Below, one piece after another: positions 40,278 to 42,512 of a stretch of 42,512 nt of DNA. Below the pieces are notes generated by a model that saw nothing but the letters and a program-made list of their open reading frames with translations, was not told where the DNA came from and made no database searches. Made by a program: the position numbers and the translations under genes. The stretch's first letter is position 1; every line of letters begins with the position of its first letter. The stretch comes from Micavibrio sp. UBA7689. Its GTDB lineage: Bacteria; Pseudomonadota; Alphaproteobacteria; Micavibrionales; Micavibrionaceae. The stretch is taken from contig DLGR01000035.1 in assembly GCA_002482805.1 (NCBI GenBank), forward strand, positions 1 through 42,512, written 5' to 3'.

Positions 40278-41255
40278 ATGTCTTTTAAAGGCAAGATACT
40301 TATCTTCGACCTTCATAACACACTCTATGACGAAGTCATTGAGTACGGGTTTGCCATGAAAGCGGCACTGGATTCTTTTGGCGTTCCTGTCGATATGGCG
40401 GAAGTAGCCAAAGCCCACGCTCATCTTGGTTCCGACTGGCACGAAGAGGTATGGGACCATGTGGAAGGTGTAAAATTTCTTGATAAAAAGAACGCTTCCG
40501 CCGTCCGGGCGCAAGTCAGTCGCGAACTGACACAGAAGACCGCGTACAAGGACACGCTCGATACCATACGCCAGTTAAAAGACGAAGGTGCGCGCATTTT
40601 TATCGCTACCGAAGCCACCGCAAACGCTGCGGCAGATGCCGTGGAATGGCTGGGGCTGGATGGCATTGTCGAGGGTGTTTATTCATGGCCCTATAACAAA
40701 GGAGTCAGAAAATTAAAACATACGCAACAGCGCACATTTCCGAATTCCTTGCAGAAACCGCATCCAGCTATTCTGGGTCAAATCCTCTATGATATCGCCG
40801 AGAGCGACGGGAAAAAGGTTGAGCCAGCCACTTTGATTGTCGACACATCGATTGATGTTTCATCTTTAAAGGCAAAGACGAACGGCATCATGGCAAGAAG
40901 CGCGCAAGAAGCTTTGGAAGTGCGTATGAAATTCGAAAACGATGTTTTGAAAGAGTATGCCCAGAACACGTATTATATCGGCGATAGCTATTTTAAGGAC
41001 GGCTTTCTGGCGCATAATGCGGGTATAAAATTCATTCATGCGGCCTATGGCAAGAAAGTTGCCGATCAGGCGGAATTCGAGGAAGCGAAGAAAATCCTTT
41101 ACGCCGTCACGGGTTGGGAGCCCTATTTGCTTCAATTGACGCAGGAAGCCCAGAAACTTCCCGAGTTGACGAACCTTATCCGCCCCTTCTATGTTTGTAA
41201 GAATAGTTTCCGCGAATTCGTAGAGGCCCAGCATGACGGACAAACTCACCGATAA
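40278..41255 (+). CDS. HAD-superfamily hydrolase-like protein
   Basis: 325 residues, two bases after the HisD-like gene. Motif I is IFDLHNTLYDE, with the nucleophile D11 but His at position 13 in place of the usual second Asp, which normally acts as acid/base. Motif II is IFIATEA, motif III is the Lys in QKPHPAI, and motif IV is YYIGDSYFKDG. A helical cap lies between 20 and 85. Most HAD proteins are phosphatases; the changed motif I leaves this open. Its end overlaps the sulfurtransferase start by 23 bases. Confidence 0.78.
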   Translation: MSFKGKILIFDLHNTLYDEVIEYGFAMKAALDSFGVPVDMAEVAKAHAHLGSDWHEEVWDHVEGVKFLDKKNASAVRAQVSRELTQKTAYKDTLDTIRQLKDEGARIFIATEATANAAADAVEWLGLDGIVEGVYSWPYNKGVRKLKHTQQRTFPNSLQKPHPAILGQILYDIAESDGKKVEPATLIVDTSIDVSSLKAKTNGIMARSAQEALEVRMKFENDVLKEYAQNTYYIGDSYFKDGFLAHNAGIKFIHAAYGKKVADQAEFEEAKKILYAVTGWEPYLLQLTQEAQKLPELTNLIRPFYVCKNSFREFVEAQHDGQTHR

Positions 41256-42102
41256 CGGACTGATCCACGCCGAAGACCTGTATTATCTGCTCGGCGGCAA
41301 AGAATCCATCAAGATACTGGACGCGACCTATGCCATGCCGGGCGCCGGCAAACCTTTCGATGCTTTTTTGGAACGTCATATCAAAGGCGCGCAGTTTTTC
41401 GATATAGATGTTGTGGCGGATCAAGAATCCCCGCTTCCCCATATGCTCCCCTCGCCCGAATACTTTGCGGCGTGCGTTTCCGCCATGGGTATCTCGAACA
41501 AAGACCATGTTGTTATTTACGATCAGAGCGGTTTGTATATGGCATCGGCGCGCGCCTGGTGGATGTTCCGCACCTTCGGTCATGAAAACGTCTATGTGCT
41601 CGAAGGCGGCATGCTTGCATGGGTGAGCGGCGGATATGGCACAGAGAACGGCCCAGTCGAGGCGCCTGCACAGACAGATTTCAAAGCAGGTTTTCGTCCA
41701 GAGTTGGTCGTGAATAAAAAAGATTTGCTTAAAAACATCGAAACGAATACCACGAAAGTTCTGGATGCGCGCCCTGCCCAGCGTTTCGATGGTAGTGCGC
41801 CCGAGCCCCGCGCCGGTATGCGCGGCGGACACATTCCCAAATCACAAAATCTCCCCTTCGCATCGTTAATCGATCCGCAGACGCGTCACATCGTCGGCGC
41901 GGAACATATCGAGGAAGTTTTGCAATCCCTCCACCTCAAACGCGATGATAAAATCGCAGCAAGTTGCGGCAGTGGCGTTACTGCATGCACCATCGCACTC
42001 GCAGCATTCAAAGCGCGTCGACAAGATGTCGCAATTTATGATGGCTCTTGGACCGAATGGGGAGCACAAGATGCACAGACCCCAGTTGAGCTTTCCGCAT
42101 AA
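41233..42102 (+). CDS. sseA: 3-mercaptopyruvate sulfurtransferase (rhodanese family)
   Basis: 289 residues with two rhodanese domains. The active loop is CGSGVTA with C245, the mercaptopyruvate sulfurtransferase form (thiosulfate enzymes have a CRKG-type loop). Other family segments: RHIKGAQFFDIDVVADQESP, LPHMLPSPEYF, VIYDQSGLYMASARAWWMF and RAGMRGGHIPKSQNLPFASL. It moves sulfur from mercaptopyruvate to cyanide, thiols or proteins. It overlaps the HAD gene by 23 bases and ends the operon; a terminator overlaps its stop. Confidence 0.94.
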   Translation: MTDKLTDNGLIHAEDLYYLLGGKESIKILDATYAMPGAGKPFDAFLERHIKGAQFFDIDVVADQESPLPHMLPSPEYFAACVSAMGISNKDHVVIYDQSGLYMASARAWWMFRTFGHENVYVLEGGMLAWVSGGYGTENGPVEAPAQTDFKAGFRPELVVNKKDLLKNIETNTTKVLDARPAQRFDGSAPEPRAGMRGGHIPKSQNLPFASLIDPQTRHIVGAEHIEEVLQSLHLKRDDKIAASCGSGVTACTIALAAFKARRQDVAIYDGSWTEWGAQDAQTPVELSA

Positions 42103-42116
42103 CTGCAGGTCTTTTT
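42077..42116 (+). terminator. Terminator overlapping the sseA stop
   Basis: AGACC-C-CAGTT pairs with AACTG-CA-GGTCT across a 13-base loop, followed by TTTT. The stop codon (42100-42102) lies at the loop/stem border, so the hairpin spans the last codons. Confidence 0.7.
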
Positions 42117-42434
42117 AAGTATATCTATAACTGTTCATGTATTCATTTTGATGACCGCTTTATGCAAATCACATAAACTTATGATATTCATAACTTTATG
42201 TATTTAAATAAAAAGTTTCATTTTTTTGATAAGTAAAGGCAAATAAAACTATACTGTTTTAATCGCTTTTTCCATTTGAGTAAGTAGACTTATATATCCG
42301 CAATGGTTTTTGTTACTTGATTACTTCTGTTTTACCTGAAGAAATAACGAAGACTTGTTTTTTAGCTGTTTTCTCTTGCTATTAAAGCTGAATCGCGCTA
42401 AATAATAGGCACACACCCTCTATTACCGCCGTTT
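42117..42434. other. AT-rich intergenic region without a gene
   Basis: About 320 bases, clearly richer in A and T than the rest of the window. I see no plausible coding frame, tRNA or repeat. TTGCTA near 42377 and AATAAT near 42402 could be a promoter with a long (about 19-base) spacer, leading into the hairpin at 42435. Confidence 0.6.
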
Positions 42435-42467
42435 GTCCGGAGAGCCTCGGTTCTCCGGACCTTTTTT
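42435..42467 (+). terminator. Strong intrinsic terminator, gene not in sight
   Basis: GTCCGGAGA pairs perfectly with TCTCCGGAC around an eight-base loop, followed by CTTTTTT. The nearest upstream gene ends 330 bases before and has its own terminator, so this one probably ends a short transcript starting near 42408, or is an attenuator for a gene beyond the window. Confidence 0.85.
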
Positions 42468-42488
42468 GTCCTGACGCCACAGCATGAA

Positions 42489-42512
42489 AAAAGCCCCCTT
42501 TCGGGGGCTTTT
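42489..42512. terminator. Terminator hairpin at the window edge
   Basis: AAAAGCCCCC pairs with GGGGGCTTTT around a four-base TTTC loop. The T-tract continues past the end of the window and an A-run precedes it, so it can work on either strand. Confidence 0.8.

Overview
The window looks like chromosomal DNA of an alphaproteobacterium with roughly even base composition. Four gene orders support this: an F0-only ATP synthase operon (atpI-atpB-atpE-b'-b) without the F1 genes; a proA-nadD-rsfS-rlmH-envC-ctpA-deacetylase-rppH run; yebC-ruvC-ruvA-ruvB beside ybgC-tolQ-tolR-tolA-tolB; and zapA-6S RNA-formyltetrahydrofolate cyclo-ligase. A PopZ-like polar organiser next to valS points the same way. 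A deep-branching lineage (Rhodospirillales or Micavibrio-like) is possible, but I cannot fix the genus from sequence alone.

Layout. 1-3939 (+): 3' end of smc, a PAP2-type membrane phosphatase, then the F0 genes. 3943-11012 (+): proA, nadD, rsfS, rlmH, envC, ctpA, a divergent polysaccharide deacetylase and rppH, covering proline and NAD synthesis, ribosome maturation, septal peptidoglycan remodelling and RNA decapping. 11040-14895 (-): ybgC-tolQRAB, with pal missing. 15030-16745 (+): a NodU/CmcH-type carbamoyltransferase. 16742-21092 (-): cyclo-ligase, YmdB-like phosphoesterase, yebC and ruvCAB, preceded by 6S RNA, zapA and a small coiled-coil gene. 22160-24136 (+): tkt.

24133-26344 is an accessory stretch between tkt and gap. 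It holds a six-helix membrane protein, a secreted acidic probable beta-barrel protein and an unrecognised helical protein. Two related 126-128 bp elements each end at the stop codon of a minus-strand gene. 26500-30518 (+): gap, fba (no pgk between them), a QmcA-like SPFH protein, its NfeD partner and a small membrane-anchored EndoU-like protein. 30519-31377 (-): two short RlpA-like proteins. 31485-31754 (+): rpmE. 31808-35795 (-): pcm, popZ-like, valS. 35951-37595 (+): tRNA-Cys, a solute-binding protein whose signal peptide is out of frame, an RNase H-like protein and tRNA-Asn.

37640-42102 (+) is a compact four-gene run: an aminoglycoside/choline-kinase-fold phosphotransferase, a HisD paralogue with altered active-site residues, a HAD protein with an altered motif I, and a 3-mercaptopyruvate sulfurtransferase. 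The first three overlap or nearly touch and could be an undescribed small-molecule pathway. The last 410 bases are AT-rich, without a gene, and carry two strong hairpins. I saw no integrase, transposase, prophage or CRISPR array. The best novelty candidates are the paired elements near 24.8 and 25.8 kb, the kinase/HisD-like/HAD cluster and the stand-alone EndoU-like gene.
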